A stretch of 64,000 nt of DNA, taken from assembly GCF_003602005.1 (NCBI RefSeq), contig NZ_QZWD01000001.1, positions 270,641-334,640 of the forward strand, read 5' to 3'. Positions 8,445 to 16,944 of this stretch are shown piece by piece. The DNA is from Salinisphaera sp. Q1T1-3 (GTDB taxonomy: Bacteria; Pseudomonadota; Gammaproteobacteria; Nevskiales; Salinisphaeraceae). A program made the position numbers and the translations under genes. Position 1 is the first letter of the stretch. Every line of letters begins with the position of its first letter. The notes under the pieces are model-generated. The model was not told the DNA's origin, ran no database searches, and saw only the letters and a list, made by a program, of their open reading frames with translations.

Positions 8445-9539
8445 TCAACGCTCGGGCACACAGCCGTTCGCGGTGTGGTCTGTGGCGTCACCCGCCTCGG
8501 CCTCGAGCGCAAGCAGCGCCCGTTTGCGTGCGATGCCCCATCGATAGCCGGACATCGTGCCGTCGGTGCGCACGACCCGGTGGCAGGGAATGGCGATGGC
8601 GATCGGGTTGGCCGCACAGGCACCGGCGACAGCACGCGCCGCGCCGGGCGCGCCGATGCGCTCGGCGATCTCCGCATAGCTTGTCTGCTCGCCACAGGGA
8701 ATGGCCTGCAGCGCCTGCCAGACCCGCTGCTGGAATACGGTGCCCCGAATGTCGAGCGGCAGGTCCAGACCGCGCGCCGGTGTCTCGATGAAGCCCACCA
8801 CCCGGGCCACATGACGCGCGAACTCGGCGTCATCGCCAACCAGTTTGGCTCGCGCGAAACGATCCTGCAACGCTTGAACGAGCGCGTCCGGATCGTCGCC
8901 GATCGTGATCGCACAGACGCCCCGGGTCGCCCCGGCGACCAGAATCGCGCCGAGCCGGCTCTGACCGACCGCAAAGCGAATGGTCTGGTCATCCCCCTGA
9001 CGGCGATAGGCTGAAGCCGACATCCCGAGCGATCGGCCGGCCGCGGCATGGAAATGACCGCTGGACTCGAAGCCGGCCGCGACCTGCGCATCGATGACGC
9101 GCTTTCCGCCGGCCAGTGCTGCGCGGACACGATGGTCCCGACAGGCGATCGCGTACTGACGCGGCGTAATGCCGACGGTCTGCTTGAACAGGCGATGCAG
9201 GTGATAGCGGCTCATGCCCAGTCGGCGTGCCAGGTCGACCAGCCGCGGCGACTTGTCGCTCGCTTCAATGAGCCGACATGCCTGCGTGATCCGCGCCATG
9301 CGGGGATCACGCGCACGATCCCGATCGGGGCGGCATCGTTTGCAGGCGCGATAACCGGCCGCCCTCGCCGCGGCGGCGTCGTTGAAAAAACGCACGTTCT
9401 CCGGCCGCGGCGGACGCGAACGACAGCTCGGCCGACAATAGATCCCGGTCGTTGCGACTGCGTAGACGAATATGCCGTCGGCACCGTCGTCATTGGTCAG
9501 CACGGCCTGCCAGCGTCTGTCATCGCATGTGTCATCCAT
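8445..9539 (-). CDS. ada: Ada: methylphosphotriester/O6-methylguanine-DNA methyltransferase and regulator
   Basis: A 364-residue bifunctional adaptive-response protein. The N-terminal zinc/phosphotriester domain has the four cysteines Cys35 and Cys39 (GIYCRPSCRSR) and Cys66 and Cys69 (ACKRC). Cys35 is the expected methyl acceptor. An AraC-type DNA-binding domain follows (LARRLGMSRYHLHRLFKQTV, about 105-190). The C-terminal O6-alkylguanine transferase domain carries the PCHRVV active-site motif and GTVFQQRVWQALQAIPCGEQ. All parts are intact and the length is close to E. coli Ada (354). It lies 78 bp downstream of the BisC-like gene on the same strand and ends at a terminator. Usual self-activation on alkylation damage is likely. 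Confidence 0.96.
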   Translation of the reverse strand: MDDTCDDRRWQAVLTNDDGADGIFVYAVATTGIYCRPSCRSRPPRPENVRFFNDAAAARAAGYRACKRCRPDRDRARDPRMARITQACRLIEASDKSPRLVDLARRLGMSRYHLHRLFKQTVGITPRQYAIACRDHRVRAALAGGKRVIDAQVAAGFESSGHFHAAAGRSLGMSASAYRRQGDDQTIRFAVGQSRLGAILVAGATRGVCAITIGDDPDALVQALQDRFARAKLVGDDAEFARHVARVVGFIETPARGLDLPLDIRGTVFQQRVWQALQAIPCGEQTSYAEIAERIGAPGAARAVAGACAANPIAIAIPCHRVVRTDGTMSGYRWGIARKRALLALEAEAGDATDHTANGCVPER

Positions 9540-9617
9540 CGCCGATCCGCCCGATACATCATCCTGATCACCAATCTATACCGGCCGGTTGCCTAGGACG
9601 CGCCAAAGATTGCGCTT

Positions 9618-11897
9618 TCATTCGTGGATGCCGTCTTCGACTGTCGGCGCATGTGCGCTGTCGGTCCGTTCGGCCTCGACCAGACAACTGTTGGCCGCAC
9701 TCCCCTGCGACAGGCGGGAGGCTCGGAAATCGCCGGTCACGGCATTGGGGTTGCCGGCCCGCTCGATCGCGCGGCCGCGCACGTCCTTTCCCGGGGCGAA
9801 CCAGGCGCCGGTCGGCAATATCACCACGCCCGGCATCAAGGTATCGCAAACGGCCGCGCCCACCAGACACGCACCGCGGTCGTTGAACAGGCGAACCGTA
9901 TCGCCGGCCGCGATCCCGCGCGCTGTGGCGTCTGCCGCGGCGAAGGTGGCCACTTCGCGCCCATCGATCTTGGCCGCCTGGCTGTCGCCGACGCTATCCA
10001 GCTGGCTGTGCAGGCGATTGGCTGGCTGCGGCGAGAGCAGATGCAGCGGATACGTTCGCGCGGTGTTGCCGCCAAGCCACTCCGTCGGTTCGACCCAAGC
10101 CGGATGCGGCGGACAGTCTGCATAGTCGAATGCCGCGATCGTGGCCGAATACAGCTCGATACGCCCCGACGGCGTCTCGAGCGGATAGCGTTCCGGATCT
10201 TCGGCATAGGCAGCCAGCAAGGTCGTGGTCGCCGGCGCCTCGTCTTCGGCATCGAGCGTGAACAGCCCCTCGGTCTTCAGGGTTTCGAACGACGGCAGGC
10301 CATCAAAGCGCTCGCAATAGCCGGCATAAAGATCGGCCAGCCATTCGGATTTCGTGCGATCTCCGGTGAACGCCCGGCCCTGACCCAATCGTTGTGCGAG
10401 GCCGGCACAGATGTCGTGATCATCGCGGGCCTGGCCGAACGGCGGCCGCACCGCCCGGCTATAGGCGATCGAGCGATCCTGGCTGGAGACCACGAGATCA
10501 TTGCGCTCGAACGGCAGTGTCGTCGGTAACACGATATCGGCATGCCGGGCGGTCGCCGACCACACCGGTTCGTGAACGACCACTGTTTCCGGATGTTGCC
10601 AGACGTCCTGCAGCCGGTTCAGATCCTGATGATGATGAAACGGATTGCCGCCGGCCCAGTAGACCAACCGGATATCGGGCAATACGAGCGTCTGGCCGTT
10701 ATATTCCAGCGTCTCGACGTTCGGATCCAGCAACTCGGCGATCGCGGCGACCGGAATGAATTCGCCGACCGGGTTTGTGCCCTGGTTGACCCCCGGCGCG
10801 CGCAGATGGCGCACCGGCTGGCCCACCGAGTTGACCGAGCCCAAGCCGAAGGCGAAGCCACCGCCGGGCCGGCCGATCTGGCCCCGTATTGCTGCGAGCG
10901 CGATCGCCGCCCAGTAGGGTTGCTCACCGGCGGACGCCCGCTGCAAGGACCAGCCGAGATTGAGCAGCACCGTATCCATGTCCAACGCGTCGAAGACACG
11001 CTCGAGCGTGGTGATCGAGGCCCCCGTGATCGTCGACGCCCAGGCAGCGTCCTTCGCCTGGCCGTCCGTATCGCCGACGAGATAACCGATGAAACGTTCA
11101 TGGCCGACCGTCTGCCGGGCCAGCGCCTCGTGATCGACCCGGCCGGTCGCCACGGCCCGATGCGCGCAGGCGAGCAAAAGTGCTGTGTCCGTGTTGGGTC
11201 GTAACGCAATGTGCTCGGCGTTCGGATGACGGGGCACATCGCCGGCGTCCGGGCTGACCACGACCAGCCGCATGCCGCGGTCCAGCGCGCGGCCGAGCCA
11301 TTGCTCGACGGTATGACGGGCCACCCCACCCGGATCGCACTGCGCATTGGTCAGCCGCAGACCGAAGGCGATCAGGCAATCGGTATGGGCCGCGACCTGA
11401 TCCCAACTCGGCGCACAGGCGTTGGTGCCGGCATAAGGCATTCCCAGGACATGCGGCAGAAACGCCCCGGCCGTGCCATAGCTGTAGCTGTGTCGACTGT
11501 CGGTATAGCCGCCCGCCAGGTTCAGCAGACGCTTGAGCTGGCTCTGGGCGTGGTGAAACCGGCCGGCGCTGGCCCAGCCGTAGGACCCCGCATAGATCGC
11601 ACGGTTGCCATGGGTCTGCGATACCCGCGTAAGCTCGGCGGCAACATGCGACAGCGCCGTCTCCCAGTCCACGGCGACATAACGGTCTGATCCCCGCCGG
11701 GATCGTTCATCACCGGCGAGCCAGCCGCGCCGGATCATCGGTCGGGCAATGCGGTGCGCGTGTTCGGACAGCGCCAGATAATGACGCCCGAATGCCGTCG
11801 GGTTCGGATCTTCCTCGATGCCGCGTAGCCCGGGCGACGCGGCACTATCGTCGGTCTCGTACAGGCCGAAATGGGTACCGAAGAGATGGCGGGTCAT
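9618..11897 (-). CDS. BisC/TorZ-like molybdopterin oxidoreductase (S- or N-oxide reductase)
   Basis: A 759-residue DMSO-reductase-family enzyme binding bis-MGD. The ATG at 11895-11897 gives MTRHLFGTHFGLYETDD, aligning with the N-terminus of BisC. An upstream in-frame extension looks non-coding. Landmarks are GSYGWASAGRFHHAQSQLKR, holding the Ser molybdenum ligand region, then GYTDSRHSYSYGTA, WAGGNPFHHHQDLNRL, EPVWSATARHADIVLPTT and LLSPQPANRLHSQLD. No Tat signal is seen, so it should be cytoplasmic like BisC, which reduces biotin and methionine sulfoxides. No membrane cytochrome or chaperone gene is adjacent. The exact substrate is not readable. Confidence 0.88.
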   Translation of the reverse strand: MTRHLFGTHFGLYETDDSAASPGLRGIEEDPNPTAFGRHYLALSEHAHRIARPMIRRGWLAGDERSRRGSDRYVAVDWETALSHVAAELTRVSQTHGNRAIYAGSYGWASAGRFHHAQSQLKRLLNLAGGYTDSRHSYSYGTAGAFLPHVLGMPYAGTNACAPSWDQVAAHTDCLIAFGLRLTNAQCDPGGVARHTVEQWLGRALDRGMRLVVVSPDAGDVPRHPNAEHIALRPNTDTALLLACAHRAVATGRVDHEALARQTVGHERFIGYLVGDTDGQAKDAAWASTITGASITTLERVFDALDMDTVLLNLGWSLQRASAGEQPYWAAIALAAIRGQIGRPGGGFAFGLGSVNSVGQPVRHLRAPGVNQGTNPVGEFIPVAAIAELLDPNVETLEYNGQTLVLPDIRLVYWAGGNPFHHHQDLNRLQDVWQHPETVVVHEPVWSATARHADIVLPTTLPFERNDLVVSSQDRSIAYSRAVRPPFGQARDDHDICAGLAQRLGQGRAFTGDRTKSEWLADLYAGYCERFDGLPSFETLKTEGLFTLDAEDEAPATTTLLAAYAEDPERYPLETPSGRIELYSATIAAFDYADCPPHPAWVEPTEWLGGNTARTYPLHLLSPQPANRLHSQLDSVGDSQAAKIDGREVATFAAADATARGIAAGDTVRLFNDRGACLVGAAVCDTLMPGVVILPTGAWFAPGKDVRGRAIERAGNPNAVTGDFRASRLSQGSAANSCLVEAERTDSAHAPTVEDGIHE

Positions 11898-12244
11898 AGA
11901 AAGCCGATCAGGCGGGTGCCGCCCCCAGCCTACGTGATTGCGCGGACCATGACCGGCCGTGTGCAACGCTATCGCTTCTCACTGTCGATAGCCGCTTGCC
12001 GGATGACGCTCGGGCAATCGGCCACCCGCGCCCGCACAGCCGCGCCCGCAGGCGCTGGGCATCTTCTGTCGTCGAAATGTGGTCGGTTCGCGCAATCCGC
12101 GTGACTGGTGTTCCGGCACGACCTGATCAACGGGCCGTGTCGACGCCTTGGAAAAATCGGCCAATCACGTATCGATGACGAGACGGTGCCCTTGGGCGTT
12201 CGTCTTCTGCTTCTTCAACAGTGGCCCGACGATGCGTTTTCGCG
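11898..12244. other. Intergenic stretch before repeat element
   Basis: No gene is supported here; short frames overlap on both strands without start signals. It must hold the promoter of the minus-strand molybdoenzyme gene, but no boxes are clear. Confidence 0.35.
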
Positions 12245-12248
12245 CTAG

Positions 12249-12554
12249 GGCCTGTTGATGTGTCGTGCGAGTCCGCGCCAAGTGCGCCCTGAAATTGACG
12301 ATGGGCGGCAAGACGAGGCATAGCACGCATAGCGCGTCGTTCTGCGCCAGCCTGCTAGAACGCTGTATTGCCGTCGTGTTCTTGATTTTGGGGCGCTTGT
12401 CTCTTCGGGTTGGGCCGCCCATGAAAAATAAACGGTGGGCGCCCGGCGGCGTTGCGCGTCTGAATCGCGGCACGCCACGATCGGCGACTCGCGCCTTGCC
12501 CGACACACTGCGGTCTCTCGACGAAAAGGCGCTCGAACGAAACATCAACAGGCC
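12249..12554 (+). mobile_element. MITE-like element, family A copy 1 (306 bp, 4-bp direct repeat CTAG)
   Basis: The ends are imperfect terminal inverted repeats. The left end starts GGCCTGTTGATGTGTCGTGC, and the right end reads the same inward as GGCCTGTTGATGTTTCGTTC. CTAG is present immediately outside both ends (12245-12248 and 12555-12558), a perfect 4-bp target duplication. The interior has a GCCGCCCAT/GTGGGCG hairpin and no coding frame of its own. Other copies in the window (24631, 61622 and 57227 inverted, 25417 partial) share interior sequence. A non-autonomous element mobilised by an IS5-like transposase is inferred from the 4-bp CTAG-type target. Confidence 0.8.
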
Positions 12555-12558
12555 CTAG

Positions 12559-12883
12559 CCGGCGGCCGGCTCGTCGACGCCTTGACGGCCGGTATTGCTG
12601 TCAACGGGATGCCGGGTGTCGTGCGGCTGCGACCATTCCGGGGGCAATCCATGAAGCGATCGGCTCACAAGCCGGGCGGGCCCGGCGCCCACAGCCGTGT
12701 CTTGCGGCAAGTCGGCATTTCAGTGCCGAGCCGCAGGCCGTCGAAAACGGCATGCCAGGCTGACGTGTGATGAGCGCTGTACATGCCGCGGTTTGTGCCT
12801 GCGCCGGTCCGTGCGATCGCGACAATCGATACGGCACCGCCCGCGATAACCGAGCGGTCATCTGGCAACGGCACGATGCGTGC
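12559..12883. other. Intergenic stretch, nothing recognised
   Basis: Between repeat copy A1 and the small minus-strand gene I see no ribosome binding site, conserved protein frame or hairpin worth naming. It may contain decayed coding sequence. Confidence 0.35.
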
Positions 12884-13165
12884 TCACGCCGGGCTTTGAT
12901 GGCGCAGCAGCTGCTCGCGCAGGCTGCCCAGCTCCTTGAGCGTGACGATCACATCAGCCAGCCGCTCCTCGGACCATTGGCGCACGAAGTCGGGGACGGC
13001 GCCGTCGCCCTGTTTCATGTGCGAGTCCACGGCCAGTGCATCCGTCAGGTTGGCCTCGAAACGCTCGATGTCCGGCAGCACCTTGGCCAGTTCATCACGC
13101 GGTATGGCGGCGCCGCCGATGTCGATGTGACCCTGCGGCGCTTGGGGCATGTCAGTGCTGCTCAT
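12884..13165 (-). CDS. Small hypothetical protein (93 aa)
   Basis: This 93-residue acidic protein starts at the ATG at 13163-13165 and has balanced composition: RDELAKVLPDIERFEANLTD, then PDFVRQWSEERLADVIVTLK and ELGSLREQLLRHQ. It looks all-helical and soluble, with a possible coiled coil in the second half. It is followed on the same strand by nothing for 300 bp. The DadA-like gene stops 56 bp upstream, so the two could be cotranscribed. No family is recognised. Confidence 0.6.
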   Translation of the reverse strand: MSSTDMPQAPQGHIDIGGAAIPRDELAKVLPDIERFEANLTDALAVDSHMKQGDGAVPDFVRQWSEERLADVIVTLKELGSLREQLLRHQSPA

Positions 13166-13221
13166 CGCTTGGCTCGGCTGTTTGGCATGACGCTCCGATC
13201 ATCGGGGCGTCTCGCGAGGTT

Positions 13222-14484
13222 TCAAATCGCCGATTCGCGGGCATGAAATCGATCACTGGCATAGGGCCCGGGATCGATGAACGGCGTTTCGCCGTCCATC
13301 ATCTCACCGATCAGGCGGCCGGTGGCCGGGCCTAGCGTGAAGCCCTGATGGCCGTGCCCGAAAGCGAACCATAGACCCTCGTGGCGATGCGCTGGGCCGA
13401 TGACCGGCTTCATGTCGGCCAGGCAGGGCCGGGCGCCCTTCCACGGGGTCTGTTCACGGCGCTCGCCCAAGGCAAAGAACTGTCGCGCCGTGGCTTCGGC
13501 GGCCTCGAGCTGGCCCAGACGCGGCGCGGCATCGATGGTGTTGAGTTCGGCGCCGGTCGTCAGGCGCAATCCGGCCGATTTCGGCGTCAGCAGATACCCC
13601 TTCTCGGCGTCCATGATGCCGTAATGCAGGGTGGCGCCGGGCGCCGGATCGTAATGCATGTGATAGCCGCGCATCACGAACATGGGCATGTCGTAACCCA
13701 GCCGCGCGAGCCAGGCCGGCGACCATGGACCGGTCGCGAGCACCATGTCGGTGGCGCTCAGCCGACCGCCCGCGGTCTCCAGATGCCATTGCCCGGCGCG
13801 TCGTGCGATATCGGTCGCCTCGGCTTGGACCACCTGCCCGCCGAGCGAGCGGAAATAGTCGGCATAGGCCTGGACGAGTCCACCGGGATCGATCACCGAC
13901 CAGGCATTGGTCCAGTGCACGGCGCCCACGACCTCCAGCGACAGATCCGGCTCCATCTCCCGGAGCCGCGGGGGATCGATTCGCTCATAGGTCACACCGA
14001 AGCGGGTCCGGAAATCCTCGGCCTTGGCCAGAAACTGCTCGAATGCGGTCTGCGTGCGAAACACCTGCAACCAACCGTCCCGACGCACGAGCGCGCTGGC
14101 GCCGGCCGGCTGAAACAGGGCTTCGTGCTCGGCGGTGCAGCGCATGATCAACGCCGCGTATTCGGGCACGATGCGCTCGAAGGCCCGCGGCGCCGAATAC
14201 CGCCAGTATTGCCACAATGGATTGGCTTCGGAGAACATCGCCCCCGCGCGGTAACGCACGTCGATGCTCTTGTTCGGCAGCACGCGCCAGAGGTTGGCCA
14301 AGTCACGCGGGAAGGGATGCGGCTGTACCGCTTCGCGTTGAATCAGGCCGGCATTGCCGAAAGACGTCTCGCGTCCGGGCGCACGCCGATCGACGAGCGT
14401 GACGGATCGACCGCGCGCCTGCAGATGGCAGGCAATCGATACGCCCACCATGCCTGCGCCGAGAACCAGTGTGTCGGACGTCAT
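13222..14484 (-). CDS. FAD-dependent D-amino-acid dehydrogenase-like oxidoreductase (DadA family)
   Basis: A 420-residue DAO-fold flavoprotein. The Rossmann motif TLVLGAGMVGVSIACHLQAR starts at residue 5, with VTLVDRRAPGRETSFGNAG after it. This matches the DadA-type dehydrogenases, which pass electrons from D-amino acids to the respiratory chain. The C-terminal FAD signature PVIGPAHRHEGLWFAFGHGH and GFTLGPATGRLIGEMM is intact. The ATG at 14482-14484 starts directly at the FAD fold; a longer start at 14514 is possible. No alanine racemase or Lrp gene is next to it, so the substrate is not fixed by context. Related enzymes act on glycine, sarcosine or hydroxyproline. Confidence 0.85.
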   Translation of the reverse strand: MTSDTLVLGAGMVGVSIACHLQARGRSVTLVDRRAPGRETSFGNAGLIQREAVQPHPFPRDLANLWRVLPNKSIDVRYRAGAMFSEANPLWQYWRYSAPRAFERIVPEYAALIMRCTAEHEALFQPAGASALVRRDGWLQVFRTQTAFEQFLAKAEDFRTRFGVTYERIDPPRLREMEPDLSLEVVGAVHWTNAWSVIDPGGLVQAYADYFRSLGGQVVQAEATDIARRAGQWHLETAGGRLSATDMVLATGPWSPAWLARLGYDMPMFVMRGYHMHYDPAPGATLHYGIMDAEKGYLLTPKSAGLRLTTGAELNTIDAAPRLGQLEAAEATARQFFALGERREQTPWKGARPCLADMKPVIGPAHRHEGLWFAFGHGHQGFTLGPATGRLIGEMMDGETPFIDPGPYASDRFHARESAI

Positions 14485-14664
14485 GACATCAGTCCCATGT
14501 CGTTGGAGACTCAATGCTAGGCGCTATCGGACGTGCGTCAAGCGTTTGTGCGCCGCTGGCTCGACGCCGGCCACGGGCACCGCTATCGGCCCTCGATACC
14601 TGGGGCTCGGCCGTCGCCGGATCGCCGTCCGTGCAAGACCGCGCCACAGGTTCTACGATAACCG

Positions 14665-14746
14665 CACCTGGGGGAGCCCTTGGCTGAGAGGTTCCGTTGG
14701 AACGACCCCTGAACCTGATCCGGATGATGCCGGCGTAGGAAAGGAA
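14665..14746 (+). promoter_or_regulatory. TPP riboswitch (THI box)
   Basis: The conserved elements are present in order: GGGGGAGCCC, GGCTGAGAGG, GACCCCTGAACCTGATCCGG and GATGCCGGCGTAGGAAAGG. These are the P2/J2-3 and P4/J4-5 cores that bind thiamine pyrophosphate. The element ends 6 bases before the first ATG (14753), so it can hide the AGGAA ribosome binding site. Control at translation initiation is therefore the likely mode. Confidence 0.95.
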
Positions 14747-14752
14747 TATCGC

Positions 14753-14800
14753 ATGTCGAACCGTCACCGGCGCCGGTGCCGACAACCGGGCACATCGTGA
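14753..14800 (+). CDS. Possible 15-residue leader peptide overlapping the transporter start
   Basis: The best-placed ATG after the riboswitch (AGGAA 7 bases before) opens a 15-codon frame, MSNRHRRRCRQPGTS. Its TGA (14798-14800) overlaps a GTG (14797) that is in frame with the transporter. The transporter itself has no good ATG. The peptide could be a coupling device that passes riboswitch control to the transporter. Alternatively, initiation at GTG 14776 makes it irrelevant. Confidence 0.35.
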   Translation: MSNRHRRRCRQPGTS

Positions 14801-15408
14801 CCGCGCTGATCGAGACGATCTGGCAGGGCCTGGCCGGCGCAACCCCGCTCGAACAGAGCGCCACCATCCTCGGGCTGCTCGGCGTGTGGCTGGCGACCCG
14901 TCAGAGTCTCTGGAACTTCCCGGTCGGCCTCGTGCAGGTGGTTCTGGCCGGGATCGTATTCTCTCAGCAGCGTCTTTTCGCCGATGCCTGCCTGCAGGCC
15001 GTCTATTTCATCGCCCTGGCCTGGGGTTGGTGGTGCTGGACGCACCCCGCGAACGATCGCCGAGCCAGTCTGCCGGTCACGACGCTTTCCACGCGTCATC
15101 GTATCTGGTTCGTCGTCGCGGGGCTGATGGCCTGTCTGGCCTGGGGTCTGCTGCTCGACCGCGTGGGGGATCCGATGCCCTGGCGGGATGCGTTCATCGC
15201 CGCCTTCGGCGTCATTTCGCAGTGGCTCGAGGCACACAAGAAGATCGAAGCCTGGCTGGGCTGGGTCATGGTCAACCTCGCCGGCATCGGTGTCTACGCC
15301 GCCATCGGCCTGTACTGGTTCGTTGGCCTGTATCTGATCTATCTCGTCTTGTCGTTCATTGGCCTCGTCTCCTGGCGGCGCTCGATGCAGCACGAAGACA
15401 CGACATGA
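14776..15408 (+). CDS. pnuT: PnuC/PnuT-family transporter, likely thiamine uptake
   Basis: A 203-210 residue inner-membrane protein of the PnuC family. It has about seven hydrophobic segments and the family motifs TRQSLWNFPVGLVQVVLAGI, FADACLQAVYFIALAWGWW and EAWLGWVMVNLAGIGVY. PnuC-type carriers equilibrate vitamins across the membrane, and trapping by phosphorylation follows. Control by a TPP riboswitch points to thiamine (the PnuT subgroup). The start is GTG: 14776 gives the longer form, and 14797 overlaps the stop of a short leader frame. The next gene starts inside the stop codon region (ATGA), giving translational coupling to the kinase. Confidence 0.88.
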   Translation: MPTTGHIVTALIETIWQGLAGATPLEQSATILGLLGVWLATRQSLWNFPVGLVQVVLAGIVFSQQRLFADACLQAVYFIALAWGWWCWTHPANDRRASLPVTTLSTRHRIWFVVAGLMACLAWGLLLDRVGDPMPWRDAFIAAFGVISQWLEAHKKIEAWLGWVMVNLAGIGVYAAIGLYWFVGLYLIYLVLSFIGLVSWRRSMQHEDTT

Positions 15409-15950
15409 TCGCTCGCGTCGCGCTGTTCGGGTTCGAAAGCACCGGCAAGACAACACTTGCTTCGGCCCTGGCGGCCCATTTCAATGCGCCCTGGAGCGCG
15501 GAATACGTTCGCGGGTTCTTCGCTGCACGAGATGGGCATGTCACGGCTGCCGATCTGCCGATGATCGCGCGCGGTCAGATCGCGAACGAGGAGGCCGCGG
15601 CCGCGCGCGCGACCGATCTCGTCTTCTGCGATACCGATCTGCTCACGCACCGGCTCTGGGTGGACCTCCTGTTTCCGGGACGCTGCCCACCCTGGGTTCG
15701 CAGTATGGCTCCCCGCCGCGCGACACGATTCGCCCTGTATCTGTATTGCGATATCGATATGCCCTGGGTCGACGACGGCCAGCGCACATTCGCCAGGCCG
15801 AGCGAACGGGCCCGCCTGGCCGAACGGTGGCAAGCCGCGCTCGCGGCCCTGCCGGTGCCGTCAATCACGCTACGTGGTGACTTCGAAACCCGATTCGCCC
15901 GGGCCGTGACAGCCGTTGAAGCCCTGCGCCGCGGCGATCTTCGTTTCTGA
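15405..15950 (+). CDS. NadR-like P-loop kinase, probable thiamine (vitamin) kinase
   Basis: A 181-residue single-domain P-loop protein. Walker A is GFESTGKTT (residues 9-17), matching the ribosylnicotinamide kinase domain of NadR (GxESSGKST). FCDTDLLTHRLW at about 75 resembles the NadR kinase Walker-B region. The nucleotidyltransferase and DNA-binding parts of NadR are absent. It is translationally coupled (ATGA) to the PnuT-type transporter under a TPP riboswitch, so phosphorylation and trapping of imported thiamine is the most economical role. This is inference; the family is best known for nicotinamide riboside. Confidence 0.75.
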   Translation: MIARVALFGFESTGKTTLASALAAHFNAPWSAEYVRGFFAARDGHVTAADLPMIARGQIANEEAAAARATDLVFCDTDLLTHRLWVDLLFPGRCPPWVRSMAPRRATRFALYLYCDIDMPWVDDGQRTFARPSERARLAERWQAALAALPVPSITLRGDFETRFARAVTAVEALRRGDLRF

Positions 15951-16049
15951 AGACGAATCTCGGCGCCGTGCCAGCGCGGGAGAACCAAAACTCGGTACGA
16001 CGCCCTGCTCGTCGAGCGCCCGGTGCCCGAGCATGCGCCGGCATATCAG

Positions 16050-16301
16050 GACCTGTTGACACTTCGCGCGTGACCGCGTTGCCGCCCAGAAACCGGCCAG
16101 GCAAGGCGCATGGCGCCGGCAAGGTCAAGCCGTGCAACGCCGCATGGCCGGTTCCTGCGCGCAACCCGACGGGACGGCGGTCATTTTTCCGCAATCCGGC
16201 GTTGTCGTTCGCGACACCAGAATGACGGCCGTACGCGCCCGATGCCTTGTCTTGCAAAAAATGAGCGCCGGCGCGGCGCACGCGGGACGTGTTAACAGGC
16301 C
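16050..16301 (+). mobile_element. MITE-like element, family B copy 1 (252 bp)
   Basis: The left end GACCTGTTGACACTTCGCGC and the right end, read inward as GGCCTGTTAACACGTCCCGC, form imperfect terminal repeats. The second half (GACGGCGGTCATTTTTCCGC to GCACGCGGGACGTG) is nearly identical to copies at 41253 and 57447. An ACGGCGGTCAT/ATGACGGCCGT pair makes a strong internal hairpin. The flanking tetranucleotides (TCAG and CTAA) do not match, so this copy may be old. It lies 100 bp after the kinase gene stop. Confidence 0.7.
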
Positions 16302-16330
16302 CTAATACAGTTGCGGCCGGAAGACAGGGC

Positions 16331-16894
16331 TCAGTCGGTTCCGGTCGCATGCAGATCGGCCGAATACAGATGCCATCGCCGCTGCGCCCGGGTGGCACCG
16401 TCGACATCATTCACCCGGCGGAGGACGTAGGTCCCGGTAAAGCGCTTTTGCGCGCCGGAGTCCTGTGTCGCGATGACCGTGACCGGGACAGTGATGTAGA
16501 TCGAGCCGGCCGCGCCCTCCGGCTGTCGCGGCGTGCCCACCGCGACGCGACTGGATTGCGTATCGGCAAAGCCTTGCCGGAAGTCGGCGAGCGTCTTGCC
16601 GCTGGCGTTGCGATCGCCATCTCGTGGGCCCCACAGGTGGTAGGCCGTCGAATAATCACGGTGATCGATCGCGTCGTAATAGCGCCGTATGACGTCAGCC
16701 GCGCCACTCGGTAATGTATCGACATCCGTTGGTTTTTCGGCAGACGCATGCACGGCTGCGCTGGTGTCGGCGTTGGCCGGGTCTGTGTTCTGCTCAGCAC
16801 TCGGAGCATCCGCCGTGCAAGCCGTCAGCGACAGCATCACGCAGACGAGGACCGGTCCGATCCATGGGCGAGCGCCCGATATGACAGGGGGCAT
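16331..16894 (-). CDS. Putative lipoprotein of unknown function
   Basis: The ATG at 16892-16894 has GAGGTG 7 bases upstream and gives 187 residues. A signal peptide WIGPVLVCVMLSLTAC ends in the lipobox LTAC, followed by an Asp/Ala/Ser-rich linker. The folded domain (about 65-185) has RRYYDAIDHRDYSTAYHLWG, FRQGFADTQSSRVAVG and TVPVTVIATQDSGAQKRFTG. This is the NTF2-like or DUF4440-like pattern often seen in small lipoproteins that pair with envelope enzymes. No function is assigned. A longer frame to 17110 would bury the signal peptide and overlap the next gene. Confidence 0.75.
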   Translation of the reverse strand: MPPVISGARPWIGPVLVCVMLSLTACTADAPSAEQNTDPANADTSAAVHASAEKPTDVDTLPSGAADVIRRYYDAIDHRDYSTAYHLWGPRDGDRNASGKTLADFRQGFADTQSSRVAVGTPRQPEGAAGSIYITVPVTVIATQDSGAQKRFTGTYVLRRVNDVDGATRAQRRWHLYSADLHATGTD

Positions 16895-16944
16895 GTCGAT
16901 CACCTCTGCGTTTGACAGCACGAACCGACGCGCGCGTCGGCTCG

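Noticed and set aside
12165-12558. Overlapping frames inside repeat copy A1 (similar ones in A2, A4 and A5)
   Set aside because: They run across the element's inverted ends and are not conserved in frame between copies, so the elements do not appear to encode a protein.
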